A stretch of 64,000 bases of DNA from Aquibium microcysteis (GCF_014495845.1 NZ_CP061080.1:5632001-5696000); one strand, 5' to 3'; shown: positions 35,928 through 45,239, counted from the first letter of the stretch. The notes: generated from the sequence alone by a model not told the origin. Program-made: numbers and translations.

Positions 35928-37488
35928 GCTCGAATTCAAGGCCGCGATCACGGTCGACGAGACCGGCGCGATTACCGGCCTCGCGTGGCCGTTCGGTTCG
36001 GCCGACCGTGTCGGCGACATCATCGAAAAGGGTGCGTTCCGCTCGCCGGCCCATCTGCCGATGCTCTTCGCCCATGATCAGGCTCAAGCGGTCGGCATCT
36101 GGGATTCGATCGCCGAGACGCCCGAAGGGCTTCAGGTGAAAGGCCGGCTTCTGGTCGACGACGTGGCGCGCGCCCGTGAAGTGCGCGCCCTGGTCCGTGA
36201 GAAGGCCGTCACCGGCCTTTCGATTGGCTTCGTCACCAAGACCGCCAAGGCACGCCCCGGCGGCGGGCGCACGATCTCCGCCCTCGACCTCCACGAAATC
36301 AGCATCGTCGCCGTCCCCTGCCATCCCGGCGCGACCATAACGACCATCAAAGCCGCCACGGATGGCACGGCACATTCGCTCAAGGAAAGCACCATGGATC
36401 CCGAACTGAAGAACGACCCGGCGACCGATCCCGTCGTCGACAAGAAGGACTTCGACGCGCTCAAGGCGCGCCTCGACAAGCTCGAAGCGAAGAGCAATCG
36501 CCCGATCGCGGCGAACAACAACCACCCGGCCGCCGACAACGACAACGGCGAGGCCAAGGCGTTCAGCCTCTACACCCGGCGCGGCGTCGAGCAGATGAGC
36601 GCCGAAGAGCGCAAGTCTCTCACGGTCGGCGTCTCGGCGTCTGCCGGCTATCTCGCGCCGGAGACCTTCGCGGCCGAACTGATCAAGCTGCTCAAGGAGT
36701 TCAGCCCCATTCGCCAGTATGCGCGCGTGGTGACGATCGGCGCCCCGGAGACGAAGTATCCGCGCCGCGTCGGCTCGCCGTCGGCCTACTGGGTCGGCGA
36801 GACGGCCAATCGCACGGCGTCGCAGGGCAGCTATGAGCAGCTTTCGATCAAGCCGCACGAACTGGCGACGTTCACCGACGTGTCGGCCCAGCTTCTCGAA
36901 GACAACGCCTACAACCTCGAAGGCGAGCTTCAGCAGGAGTTCGCCGAGGCCTTCGCCACGGCCGAAGGTCGCGCCTTCGTGCTCGGCACCGGCGACAACG
37001 ACAACCAGCCGACCGGCTTGCTCGTCAATGGCGACATCGCCGAGATGATCACCGGCGCGGCGGCGAGCTTCCCGGCGACCAATCCGGCCGACGTCCTGAT
37101 CACCATGTATCACAAGCTGCCGACGACGCATGCGCAGCGTGGCGTGTGGATGATGAACCGCAACACGCTGGCGACCATCCGCAAGTGGAAGGACAGCGAC
37201 GGCCACTATCTGGTGATCGACCCGATCACGGCCGGCATGCCCATCACCATGCTCGGAAGGCCGATCGTCGAGTGTCTCGACATGCCCGATATCGCGGCCG
37301 GCTCGACGCCGATCGTGTTCGGCGACCTTCAGGGCTATCGGATCATCGATCGCATTCAGCTTCAGGTGCTCCGCGATCCGTTCGCACGCGCGACCAACGG
37401 CGAGGTTCGCTTTCATGCTCGCCGTCGCACCGGCGGCGACGTCACGCACCCCGATCGCTTCATCAAGCTCAAGGTGGCGGCTTCCTAA
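35920..37488 (+). CDS. Fused HK97-family prohead protease and major capsid protein
   Basis: The 522-residue protein has two parts. Residues 1-150 are a prohead protease with His in MLFAHDQAQ, Ser in VTGLSIGFV and LHEISIVAVPCHPG. After a short coiled-coil scaffold (DFDALKARLDKLEAK) comes an HK97-fold capsid protein (GYLAPETFAAELI, ETKYPRRVGSPSAYWVGE). An internal ATG at 36394, six bases after AAGGAAAG, could also start a free capsid protein of 364 residues. The protease would cut the fusion during head maturation. Confidence 0.9.
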   Translation: MDKLEFKAAITVDETGAITGLAWPFGSADRVGDIIEKGAFRSPAHLPMLFAHDQAQAVGIWDSIAETPEGLQVKGRLLVDDVARAREVRALVREKAVTGLSIGFVTKTAKARPGGGRTISALDLHEISIVAVPCHPGATITTIKAATDGTAHSLKESTMDPELKNDPATDPVVDKKDFDALKARLDKLEAKSNRPIAANNNHPAADNDNGEAKAFSLYTRRGVEQMSAEERKSLTVGVSASAGYLAPETFAAELIKLLKEFSPIRQYARVVTIGAPETKYPRRVGSPSAYWVGETANRTASQGSYEQLSIKPHELATFTDVSAQLLEDNAYNLEGELQQEFAEAFATAEGRAFVLGTGDNDNQPTGLLVNGDIAEMITGAAASFPATNPADVLITMYHKLPTTHAQRGVWMMNRNTLATIRKWKDSDGHYLVIDPITAGMPITMLGRPIVECLDMPDIAAGSTPIVFGDLQGYRIIDRIQLQVLRDPFARATNGEVRFHARRRTGGDVTHPDRFIKLKVAAS

Positions 37489-37509
37489 GCCGGCCTGAAG
37501 GACAAGACC

Positions 37510-38091
37510 ATGCGGCTCGCATATCAACCCATCACGATCGCGATCGACGGCGCAACGGCGACCTTGCGCCCGTCGTTGCGAGCCGCATGCCTGCTTGAGC
37601 AGAAGCACGGTATCGCCGTCGTCATCAAGGCAGTCGACGAAGGCAATCTGGGCATCGTCGCTGATCTTGTGGCCTTCACCGGCGACAACGACACCTTGGC
37701 GAACCTCTTGCGCGAGATCGACCAAGCGGGCGTTGTCCGGCTCAACGTGATCAAGCCGGCGCTCTTCAACGTGCTGGCCGTCATGATCGGCTACGACGAC
37801 TCCGACCAGAGCACGACCGGCACCGGCTCGCCTCTGTCGTTCGCCGAGTTCTTCGAGCAACTCTTCGAGATCGCGACCGGCTGGCTTGGCTGGACGCCGG
37901 CTCAAGCATGGGCGGCAACGCCTGCCGAGATCATGGCCGCTCAGCGCGGCTTGATCGCCAAGCTCAAGGCCATTCACGGCACGGCCGAAGCGCCTGCCAA
38001 GGAATACGACCCGAACGACCTGCCCACGCCGGAAGAGGTGCGCGCCGGTATCGAGGTTCTTCGCGCCCAGGCTCAGCGAGGCAAGCGATAA
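37510..38091 (+). CDS. Tail-chaperone-like phage protein
   Basis: The 193-residue protein contains RPSLRAACLLEQKHGIAVVI, a helix-rich middle (PLSFAEFFEQLFEIATGWL) and GWTPAQAWAATPAEIMAAQRGLIAKLKAIHG. This ending is typical of tail assembly chaperone/GTA-type proteins of alphaproteobacterial phages. The C-terminus is charged and probably disordered. It follows the capsid gene by 21 bp. No major tail-tube gene is seen beside it, though such chaperones normally accompany one. Confidence 0.6.
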   Translation: MRLAYQPITIAIDGATATLRPSLRAACLLEQKHGIAVVIKAVDEGNLGIVADLVAFTGDNDTLANLLREIDQAGVVRLNVIKPALFNVLAVMIGYDDSDQSTTGTGSPLSFAEFFEQLFEIATGWLGWTPAQAWAATPAEIMAAQRGLIAKLKAIHGTAEAPAKEYDPNDLPTPEEVRAGIEVLRAQAQRGKR

Positions 38092-38429
38092 TGCCCGGCC
38101 CGTCGCGCATCTGCCGTTGTCAGAAGATCATCGCCGCCGGCGAGCGCTGCCCTTGCCAGATCAGGGACGCTCGCGAGCGCAAGGCTCGTCACGACGCCCG
38201 GCGACCGTCGGCGCGCCAGCGCGGTTATACGGCCGAATGGCAGCACGCCGCCCGTGCCTTCCTCGCCGAGCCGCAGAACTCGCATTGCGCATGTGGCGCA
38301 CCGGCGACTGTCGTCATGCACGTCATCAGCATCCGGAAGCGCCCCGACCTTCGCATGATGCGATCGAACTGGCGCGCCGGCTGCCAGCGCTGCAACGCAC
38401 TCGACGCCGCCAAGGAGCGCCAGCAATGA
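38091..38429 (+). CDS. HNH-endonuclease-like phage protein, degenerate
   Basis: The 112-residue protein follows the usual small phage HNH pattern: RGYTAEWQHAARAFLAEPQN, then zinc-binding CACGAPA, then VVMHVISIRK...RSNWRAGCQRCNAL. The usual Asp-His of the first motif reads Met-His, so activity is uncertain. HNH proteins often cooperate with terminase in HK97-like packaging. It overlaps the preceding stop by 1 bp and the next start by 4 bp. Confidence 0.7.
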   Translation: MPGPSRICRCQKIIAAGERCPCQIRDARERKARHDARRPSARQRGYTAEWQHAARAFLAEPQNSHCACGAPATVVMHVISIRKRPDLRMMRSNWRAGCQRCNALDAAKERQQ

Positions 38430-39019
38430 GACCGACCAGCCCCGCCGGAAACGGCCCGGACAAGGAGCGCGTTCTTTGGGTGAACGTGGTCCTTCGCGCC
38501 ATCCTCGACGGCACCGCCGACCAGACCGACAGCCGCACCGATCGCGACCGGCGCGAGGCTCGCGCATGGTTCCGCCTGAACAATCCCGACTTCGTCGAAG
38601 TCTGCAACCTCGCCGGGCTCGACCCCGCCGCGACGCTCAAGAAGGCAAGGTCCGTCTTCGAGCGCCACGACCAAGCTAAAGCCGAAGGCGTGCCCTTCAA
38701 GCTCGCGTCGCCGGCCAAGCCTGCAAAGGCACCGATCGCACCGACCATCTATTCGGCGCATGGCCTGACCATGCGGCTCTCGGAGTGGTCGCGTCATCTC
38801 GACATTGCGCCCGGCACTCTTGTCGGGCGCCTGAAGAACCATCCGCCGGAGATCGCTTTGAGCAAGGACTTCAAGCGCGCACCGCGTGTCAGTCGCCTTA
38901 AGCACAATCCCGCCGTCCGGGGGGCACGTTCGAACCTGAAGGCTTTCGAGGGGACCGGCGCGGGGAGCGCCGCGCAAGAGACTCCTGAATTAGATTTTTC
39001 TGAAATGGACCGGAAATGA
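38426..39019 (+). CDS. Hypothetical phage protein with helix-turn-helix-like segment
   Basis: The 197-residue protein has two recognisable parts. DRREARAWFRLNNPDFVEVC is followed by NLAGLDPAATLKKARSVFE, a motif seen in many phage proteins of unknown role. The segment MRLSEWSRHLDIAPGTLVGR looks like a helix-turn-helix. It may bind DNA. It overlaps genes on both sides (ATGA-type). Confidence 0.6.
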   Translation: MRPTSPAGNGPDKERVLWVNVVLRAILDGTADQTDSRTDRDRREARAWFRLNNPDFVEVCNLAGLDPAATLKKARSVFERHDQAKAEGVPFKLASPAKPAKAPIAPTIYSAHGLTMRLSEWSRHLDIAPGTLVGRLKNHPPEIALSKDFKRAPRVSRLKHNPAVRGARSNLKAFEGTGAGSAAQETPELDFSEMDRK

Positions 39020-39369
39020 GCGACGCAACGATCGAAGACGAACTCGCGCAACAAGCCGACTGGGAAGCGCAGGAAGCAATCCGCGTCGCCACGGCAGACC
39101 TTCGCGCGCACCTGAACGTCAACGACTGCGCAGGCGAGAACGCGCAGCTTCACCGTATGCAGCGCGCGGCCGAAAGCTGGATTGGCGCCTATCTCGGCAC
39201 GCCGCTTGCCGATCTCGACCCGGTGCCGGACGCCGTGCGCATGGCCGTGCTCATGCTCGCCGGCCACTTCTACGAGAACCGTGAGGCGAGCCTGGTCGGC
39301 GTCACGGCTGCCGAACTGCCGTTCGGCGTGGTCGACCTCATTCGCCCCTTCCGCGTCTGGTCCATGTAG
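39016..39369 (+). CDS. Phage head-tail connector protein
   Basis: The 117-residue protein is mostly helical with MQRAAESWIGAYLG, VPDAVRMAVLMLAGHFYENRE and VVDLIRPFRVW. This matches the gp6-type connectors that bind under the portal. It overlaps the upstream gene by 4 bp and is followed 2 bp later by the HK97-gp10-like gene, an expected neighbour. Confidence 0.82.
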   Translation: MSDATIEDELAQQADWEAQEAIRVATADLRAHLNVNDCAGENAQLHRMQRAAESWIGAYLGTPLADLDPVPDAVRMAVLMLAGHFYENREASLVGVTAAELPFGVVDLIRPFRVWSM

Positions 39370-39371
39370 TC

Positions 39372-39791
39372 ATGGCCACGTCGTCGCAAGTCGCGCGGCT
39401 GCAACGCCGCATCGAAGCGATTCCGCAGGAGGTGCGCAAGGCCGTCCTGCCGGCGCTCGCGAAGTCCGGCGAAGAGCTTGCCGACATGATGCACACGCTT
39501 GCGCCTGAAGACGAAGGCGACCTCAAGGCGTCGATCGCCGTCACCATGCCGGGCGCATCCACGCCGGCCTATTCGCAGCCCGGCGGCGCACGCGTGGCCG
39601 CCGAGCTTGAAGTGCTCGTCACGGCCGGCAACGACGCAGTGCGCTACCCGCACCTTCAGGAATACGGCACCGCGCGCCATGAGGCGCAGCCGTTCTTCTG
39701 GCCCGCCGTGCGCCTGCTTCAGAAGCGGCTCAAGAGCCGCACCAAACGCGCCGTTGCGAAGGCCGTGCGCGACCACTGGAACAAGTCATGA
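39372..39791 (+). CDS. HK97-gp10-family tail completion protein
   Basis: The 139-residue protein ends with YPHLQEYGTARHEAQPFFWPAV, the hallmark of the HK97 gp10 family, after a helical N-terminus with ALAKSGEELADMMHTLAPED. Members connect head and tail. It overlaps the next gene by 4 bp. Confidence 0.88.
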   Translation: MATSSQVARLQRRIEAIPQEVRKAVLPALAKSGEELADMMHTLAPEDEGDLKASIAVTMPGASTPAYSQPGGARVAAELEVLVTAGNDAVRYPHLQEYGTARHEAQPFFWPAVRLLQKRLKSRTKRAVAKAVRDHWNKS

Positions 39792-40201
39792 TCGAACCGA
39801 CCCTTGCCCTTCAGACGGCTATCCGCTCGCACCTGATCAACGCGCCGGGCGTGCTCGCGCATGTCGCGGCCGATCAGGTGCGCGCCGGCCCTACCAGACC
39901 CGACGACTTCCCTTCGATCATCATGGCCGGTGCGCAGACAGAGTATCTCGGTCGTGCGGCCGGTGGCCAGTTCGTCGCGCGTGTCTTCCTCGAAGTGCAC
40001 GTGTGGGCAATCGAGGCCGGCGCCGACACGGCGAAGACGATCACCTTCGCCGTTCAGAACGCGTTGCTCACGTGGCCGGCGATGACCGATTGCGCCCTCG
40101 ACGAATTCGCCATGACGCACGTGACCTTCCCGCGCGACCCCGATCCGCAGTTCGGCCATGGCGTGATGAAGGTCGAAGCCGTCATCCGGTGGAGCCTGTG
40201 A
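39788..40201 (+). CDS. DUF3168-family tail terminator-like protein
   Basis: The 137-residue protein (LALQTAIRSHLINAPGVLAHV, then DDFPSIIMAGAQTEYLG, then VHVWAIEAGADTAKTI) matches DUF3168, phage proteins that cap the tail tube at the head end. Their presence normally implies a long tail. It overlaps the neighbouring genes at both ends. Confidence 0.82.
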   Translation: MIEPTLALQTAIRSHLINAPGVLAHVAADQVRAGPTRPDDFPSIIMAGAQTEYLGRAAGGQFVARVFLEVHVWAIEAGADTAKTITFAVQNALLTWPAMTDCALDEFAMTHVTFPRDPDPQFGHGVMKVEAVIRWSL

Positions 40202-40515
40202 TGCGCGCCGGCAAGCTCGACCGCCTGATCTACATCGAACGCAAATCGGCGACGGTCACCGGTTCGGGTGCGACCGTCACCGACTGGACGAACATCGGCG
40301 TTGTGCGCGCCGAGATCGTCGAGACGGCAACCGAAGAGTTCCTTGCCGGCTACGGCGAGGCCGACAGGACTGTCGCCGTCTTCCGCATCCGCTACCGGCC
40401 CGACATCACCACGGCCGACCGGATCATGCACGACGGCGTCGCCTACGACGTCAAGCGCGTGGTCGAGATCGGCCGTCGGCGCGGTCTTGAGCTTCGAGCG
40501 GTGGCCGTGTCGTGA
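40201..40515 (+). CDS. Phage head closure / head-tail adaptor protein
   Basis: The 104-residue protein begins MRAGKLDRLIYIERKSATV and continues with DWTNIGVVRAEIVE and FRIRYRPDITTADRIMHDG. This is the standard pattern of the small beta-rich head-closure family (SPP1 gp16-like). Its ATG overlaps the upstream stop. Confidence 0.85.
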   Translation: MRAGKLDRLIYIERKSATVTGSGATVTDWTNIGVVRAEIVETATEEFLAGYGEADRTVAVFRIRYRPDITTADRIMHDGVAYDVKRVVEIGRRRGLELRAVAVS

Positions 40516-41153
40516 AGCCCGTTGCGATCTTCCTCTATGAGTTGAGCGGCCACTCTGCCGAGCCTTTCGCGGCGGCCGGCTGGGACTGCTACTGCATCGA
40601 TATCGCGCACCCGGCCGACCGAACCGAAGGGAGCATCCACTTCATTCGCGCCGACGCGCGCCGCTGGAAACCGTCGAAGGACATGGTGACGCGCTGCCGG
40701 TTCTTCGCGGCATTCCCGCCGTGCGACCATCTCGCCGTGTCCGGCGCGCGGTGGTTCCAAGGGAAAGGCTTGCACGCCTTGTCGTCGTCGGTGGAACTCT
40801 TCGCCGTCGCCGCCGAATGGGCAGAGTTCTTCGAGGTTCCCTATCTCATCGAGAACCCCGTCTCGACGATCTCGACCTATTGGCGCAAGCCCGATCACAC
40901 CTTCGATCCGTGGCAGTTCACGGCTTGGCACGCAAACGACAACTACAGCAAGAAGACGTGTCTCTGGACTGGCGGCGGCTTCGTCATGCCCAGGCCGGAC
41001 CCCGTTCCGGACCAGACGATCGACCGGCGGCGCATTCTTGACGCCAAGAAGAACGCCGACCGGGCGAACGTGCGCTCGGCATCGCCGGTCGGCTTCATGC
41101 GTGCAGTGTTCGCCGCCAACTTCGACAAGGAGGCGACCCCGTGCGCGGCGTGA
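40512..41153 (+). CDS. DNA cytosine-methyltransferase-like phage protein
   Basis: The 213-residue protein starts with a GTG overlapping the previous stop. Its FPPCDHLAVSGARWF resembles the catalytic Pro-Cys motif of C5-cytosine methyltransferases, and ENPVSTISTYWRKPD resembles the ENV motif. The segment KKTCLWTGG completes the pattern of a known phage subfamily of small methyltransferase-like proteins. A full target-recognition domain is missing, so it may modify phage DNA or be inactive. It sits in the head operon before terminase. Confidence 0.7.
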   Translation: MKPVAIFLYELSGHSAEPFAAAGWDCYCIDIAHPADRTEGSIHFIRADARRWKPSKDMVTRCRFFAAFPPCDHLAVSGARWFQGKGLHALSSSVELFAVAAEWAEFFEVPYLIENPVSTISTYWRKPDHTFDPWQFTAWHANDNYSKKTCLWTGGGFVMPRPDPVPDQTIDRRRILDAKKNADRANVRSASPVGFMRAVFAANFDKEATPCAA

Positions 41154-41545
41154 AGCCTTCGACCATCGTTGCCGGCACCTCGCCGGTGACGAAGATACCG
41201 TCGCCGCCGGCCTACCTGTCCAAGGATGCGAAAGCCGAATGGCGCCGCGTCGCGCCCATCCTGATCCATGAGCGCAAGGTGCTGACGATCGCCGACCTTG
41301 CCGTGCTGGAAAACTTCGTCATCGCCACGGGCACGATGCGCGAGATGCACCGGCTTTTGCAGGCCGAAGGCTACGTTCTGGCGAACGGCAAGCGGCATTC
41401 GGCAGCCGGCATCCTCACGGCTGCCCAGCAGCAGCAACTGCGCTGCGCTGGCGAACTCGGCTTGACGCCGTCGGCACGCTCGCGCGCCGCGATGATGGAC
41501 GCGGCCGACGATGACGACGACGACAACCCCTTGGCCGTGCGATGA
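41141..41545 (+). CDS. Phage terminase small subunit, P27 family
   Basis: The 134-residue protein starts with a GTG preceded by AAGGAGG. It contains AYLSKDAKAEWRRVAPILIHE, then a helical middle and SAAGILTAAQQQQLRCAGELGLTPSARSR, typical of P27-type small terminases. It recognises the packaging site. The C-terminus has an Asp run. It overlaps the upstream gene by 13 bp and the large subunit by 4 bp. Confidence 0.9.
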   Translation: MRGVKPSTIVAGTSPVTKIPSPPAYLSKDAKAEWRRVAPILIHERKVLTIADLAVLENFVIATGTMREMHRLLQAEGYVLANGKRHSAAGILTAAQQQQLRCAGELGLTPSARSRAAMMDAADDDDDDNPLAVR

Positions 41546-43158
41546 AGGCGAGCACCTATCCGGCATGGATCTTCGACGGCAGCCCGATCGACGACCCGCT
41601 CGGCTATGGCGAGCGTGCCGTCGAGTTCCTTCGCCGCCTGAAGCACCCGGCGAGCACCGGGCCGAAGAGCGCATTCCAGCTTCATGAGTTTCAGGAGCGC
41701 ATGGTGCGCCGCATCTATGGACCGAGGCACCCCGACGGCCGCCGCGTCGTCGAGACGGTCTTCTGGATGATCCCGCGCGGCAACCGGAAGACCAGCCTCG
41801 CCGCCGCGCTGGCGCTTCTGCACACGATCGGCCCCGAACGCGTGCGCGCCGGGCAGGTGATCTTCGCCGCCTCCGATCGCGAGCAAGCCGGGCTCGGCTT
41901 CCGGGAGGCAGCGAACATCGTGCGCATGGACAAGCGCCTTGTCGCCGCCACGCGCATCTATGACGCGCACAACAGCGTCAAGAAGATCGTCTTCAAAACC
42001 GACGACGTCTCCCTTCAGGCGATTTCGAGCGACGGCGCGGCCCAGCACGGCAAGACGCCGGCCTTCGTCCTGGTCGACGAAATCCACGTCTGGAAAGGCC
42101 GCGACCTTTGGGAGGCCCTGAAGTCCGGCCTCGTCAAAACGAGCAACACGCTCATGGTGATCGCCACCACGGCCGGCCGTGGCAATGAGAACATCGGCTT
42201 CGAGCTCTACGACTACGCCCGCAAGGTCGCGGCCGGCGAGATCGACAACCCGGCCTTCCTGCCGATCATCTTCGAGGCAGCGGCGAACGACGATTGGCAG
42301 GACGAAGCCGTCTGGCACCGCGTCAACCCCGGCCTGAAGCACGGCTTCCCGAATCTTCAGGCCATGCGCACCCTTGCCAAGGAAGCCGAGAACCGGCCGG
42401 CCGAACGGCACGCCTTCGAGCAATTCAACCTGAACATCTGGAAAGCGGCGTCGCGCGACCCGCTCTTCGATATGGCCGTCTACGACGCCGGGCACGATCC
42501 GCACTTCGATCTCGCCGACCTCGAAGCCCTGCCGTGCACGATCGGCGTCGACATGAGCGTGAACGGCGACCTCACGGCCGTGGTCGCGGCGTGGCGGCAT
42601 GCCGACGGCCGGATCACCGTGCACCCTTGGTTCTTCGTTCCTGGTGACGATCTCGCCGGCCGCGCAACCCGCGACGGCGTGCCTTATCTCGTCTGGCGCG
42701 ACGCCGGCCTGATCAACGTGATCGACGGCCCGGTGATCGAACCCGAGATCGTCGAAGCGCATATCCGCGAGTTGTGCGCGACGTTCACCGTCAACGAAAT
42801 CCTCTTCGACCCTCACCTTGCGCGCATGACCATGCAGCGGCTCGCCGCCGACGGCCTGCCGGCAATCGAGTTCCGGCAGGGTCCGCTGACCCTTGGCCCG
42901 GCGATCGGCCACCTTGAGCGCACGGTAAACGGCCGGCGCATCCGCCATGCCGGGCACCCGGTGCTTCGCCACCACTTCGACAGCGTCGTCGCCTCGCGCG
43001 GCGATACCGGCCTCGTGCGCATGCACAAGGCGACCCGCTTCGACCGGATCGACGGTGCCGTCGCTGCCGCCATGGCCGTTGGCCGTGCCGTCGCGGCCAA
43101 CGACAACAGCCGATCGATCTATGACACCGACGACCTCGACGACCTACTTGCAGCATAG
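41542..43158 (+). CDS. Phage terminase large subunit
   Basis: The 538-residue packaging motor has an ATPase domain with a Walker A-like MIPRGNRKTSLAA (about 76-88) and Walker B FVLVDEIH (Asp180-Glu181). Its C-terminal nuclease domain has acidic residues in IGVDMSVNGDLTAVV, LFDPHLARM and HHFDSVVASRGD. It is of the HK97/lambdoid type. Its position downstream of the head genes, rather than before the portal, is unusual. Confidence 0.92.
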   Translation: MKASTYPAWIFDGSPIDDPLGYGERAVEFLRRLKHPASTGPKSAFQLHEFQERMVRRIYGPRHPDGRRVVETVFWMIPRGNRKTSLAAALALLHTIGPERVRAGQVIFAASDREQAGLGFREAANIVRMDKRLVAATRIYDAHNSVKKIVFKTDDVSLQAISSDGAAQHGKTPAFVLVDEIHVWKGRDLWEALKSGLVKTSNTLMVIATTAGRGNENIGFELYDYARKVAAGEIDNPAFLPIIFEAAANDDWQDEAVWHRVNPGLKHGFPNLQAMRTLAKEAENRPAERHAFEQFNLNIWKAASRDPLFDMAVYDAGHDPHFDLADLEALPCTIGVDMSVNGDLTAVVAAWRHADGRITVHPWFFVPGDDLAGRATRDGVPYLVWRDAGLINVIDGPVIEPEIVEAHIRELCATFTVNEILFDPHLARMTMQRLAADGLPAIEFRQGPLTLGPAIGHLERTVNGRRIRHAGHPVLRHHFDSVVASRGDTGLVRMHKATRFDRIDGAVAAAMAVGRAVAANDNSRSIYDTDDLDDLLAA

Positions 43159-43166
43159 GAGCCGCC

Positions 43167-45239
43167 ATGTCTTCCGATGAAGAACGCCTTGTCGTTGCGC
43201 TTGAGGCGCGTATCCGCGACTTCGAGCGCAACATGCAGCGCGCAAGCCGCGTGTCGGGCGATGAGTTCGGCAAGATCGAACGCCGCGCCAAGGCGTCCGG
43301 CGATCGGCTGGAAAAGACCATGGGCGCGGCAGCGGCCCGAATGAGCACCACCATGAAGGCGGGCCTTGCCGGCCTCGCCGCCGGTGGCGTGCTCGGCGTC
43401 GCCGGGCGGCTCGCCGACGTCGCCAAAGGAATCGCCACGATCGGCGATGAAGCCAAGCGCGCCGGCTTGAGCGTGAAGGCGTTTCAGGAACTGAAGTTCG
43501 TCGCCGAGCAGAACCGGATTGACGTCGGCGCCATGATCGACGGCCTCAAGGAACTCAACCTTCGCGCCGACGAATGGATCATGACCGGCAGCGGCCCGGC
43601 CGCCGAGGCCTTCACCCGGCTCGGCTTCACGGCCGACGATCTCAAGCGCAAGCTGAAAGACCCGTCGGCGCTCTTCACCGAGATCATCGGCAAGCTTGAG
43701 AAGTTCGATCGCGCCGCACGCATCCGCATCGCCGACGAAGTCTTCGGCGGCACCGGCGGCGAGCGCTTCGTCGAGCTTGTCGATCGTGGCGAACGCGCGA
43801 TCCGCGACCAGATCAAGGCGGCGAACGATCTCGGCATTGTGCTCGACGAAGACGTGATTGCGCGCGCCGACGAAGTCGACCGGAAATTCCAGCAGGTGGC
43901 GGCGACGGTCGGCACGGCGCTCAAGGGCGCGATCATCGAGGCGACGACGGCGCTCGGCGACTTCATCGCCGCCTTCAACGGCTTCGATGCGCAGCGCGAC
44001 GTCGTCCTTCAGGAGAACCTCGCCAATCTCGGCAGGGAGCGCCTCGACGTCGAGCGCCAGATCATCGAGCTACGCGACCGGCAGCGGCGCGGCGAAGGTG
44101 CCGGCGACGGCATCATGGGCACGTCGATCGGCGAGTCGACGATCGGCGAGGCGCTCGCCGAGCATGAACGCCGCATGGAGGCGCTCACGGCCGAAGAAGG
44201 CATGATCATCTCGGTTCTCGACGCGCGCCAGAAGGCACGGCAGGCACCGGCCGCGGCCGCGACGGCCGATTGGGTGCCGCCGGTCATCAAGCCCGCCACC
44301 GGTGGCCGTGCGGCCGGTCGGTCGGCATCGGCAAGCAGCGCCGAGCGCGAGCGCCAAGCCGTGCGCGATCTCATCGTCGAGCTTGAGGAAGAGCTTCGCC
44401 TGGTCGGCGCGTCTGATCAGGAGCAGCGCGCGGCAGCGGCGGCACGGCGCGCCGGTTCAGCCGCTACCGATGAGCAGCGGCAGCGGATCATCGCGCTCAA
44501 CGAAGCCATCTATCTGGAGAACGCCGCGCTCGACGCTCAGACCGGGCGCATGCAGACCGTGGCCGACGCAACCCGCGACTTCATCGGCGGCTTCCGGCAG
44601 GACATCATGAGCGGCGTGCCGCCGCTCGAAGCGCTCGGCAACGCGATCGGCCGACTGAGCGATCGGATCTTCGACCAGCTTCTCGACGCGATCTTCACCG
44701 TTCAGGACGTCGGCGCGGCCGGTGGCGGCGGCGGCATCATGGGTTGGCTCTTCAGCCTCTTCGGCTTCAGCACCGGCGGCATGGTCGACGCGGCGCGGCA
44801 ACAGCCGAAGGTGATGCGCCTTGCCGGCGGCGGGCCCGTGCGCGGCCCCGGCGGGCCGACCGAAGACCGTATCCCGGCGATGCTCAGCGACGGCGAGTTC
44901 GTGGTGAACGCCGCCGCGACGGCACGGCACCGGGCGTTGCTCGAAGCCGTCAACGACAACCGCCTTCCCGCTTTCGCGGCCGGCGGCTACGTCGGCAGCG
45001 ACGCGCCCGGCCGCGTGGCGCGGGAACTCCACGCCGGCAACGACAACGCCGCGGCCGGCCCGGTCGTCAACATCTCGGCGCCCGTCACCGTCAACGCCAG
45101 CGGCGGCACGCCGGAGCAGAACGCCGACCTCGCCAAGCAGGTGCGGCGCGAGATGACGGACGGCCTTCGAGGAATGGTCGCCGATGAGCTTCGCAGGCAA
45201 ACCCGACCCGGCAACCTGCTCAACCGGCGCGGCGGGTGA
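43167..45239 (+). CDS. Phage tail tape-measure protein
   Basis: The 690-residue protein has an N-terminal helical region, then a Gly-rich hydrophobic segment (GLAGLAAGGVLGVAGRL) and long alpha-helical stretches. The C-terminal block GPGGPTEDRIPAMLSDGEFV is very common in tape measures of alphaproteobacterial phages. It would set tail length at about 100 nm if a tail is made. No tail-tip genes follow, which is odd. The start follows GGAG with a 5-nt gap. Confidence 0.88.
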   Translation: MSSDEERLVVALEARIRDFERNMQRASRVSGDEFGKIERRAKASGDRLEKTMGAAAARMSTTMKAGLAGLAAGGVLGVAGRLADVAKGIATIGDEAKRAGLSVKAFQELKFVAEQNRIDVGAMIDGLKELNLRADEWIMTGSGPAAEAFTRLGFTADDLKRKLKDPSALFTEIIGKLEKFDRAARIRIADEVFGGTGGERFVELVDRGERAIRDQIKAANDLGIVLDEDVIARADEVDRKFQQVAATVGTALKGAIIEATTALGDFIAAFNGFDAQRDVVLQENLANLGRERLDVERQIIELRDRQRRGEGAGDGIMGTSIGESTIGEALAEHERRMEALTAEEGMIISVLDARQKARQAPAAAATADWVPPVIKPATGGRAAGRSASASSAERERQAVRDLIVELEEELRLVGASDQEQRAAAAARRAGSAATDEQRQRIIALNEAIYLENAALDAQTGRMQTVADATRDFIGGFRQDIMSGVPPLEALGNAIGRLSDRIFDQLLDAIFTVQDVGAAGGGGGIMGWLFSLFGFSTGGMVDAARQQPKVMRLAGGGPVRGPGGPTEDRIPAMLSDGEFVVNAAATARHRALLEAVNDNRLPAFAAGGYVGSDAPGRVARELHAGNDNAAAGPVVNISAPVTVNASGGTPEQNADLAKQVRREMTDGLRGMVADELRRQTRPGNLLNRRGG

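Noticed and set aside
41371..43026. 551-codon minus-strand frame opposite the terminase large subunit
   Set aside because: Terminase motifs on the plus strand are clear; the antisense frame has none.
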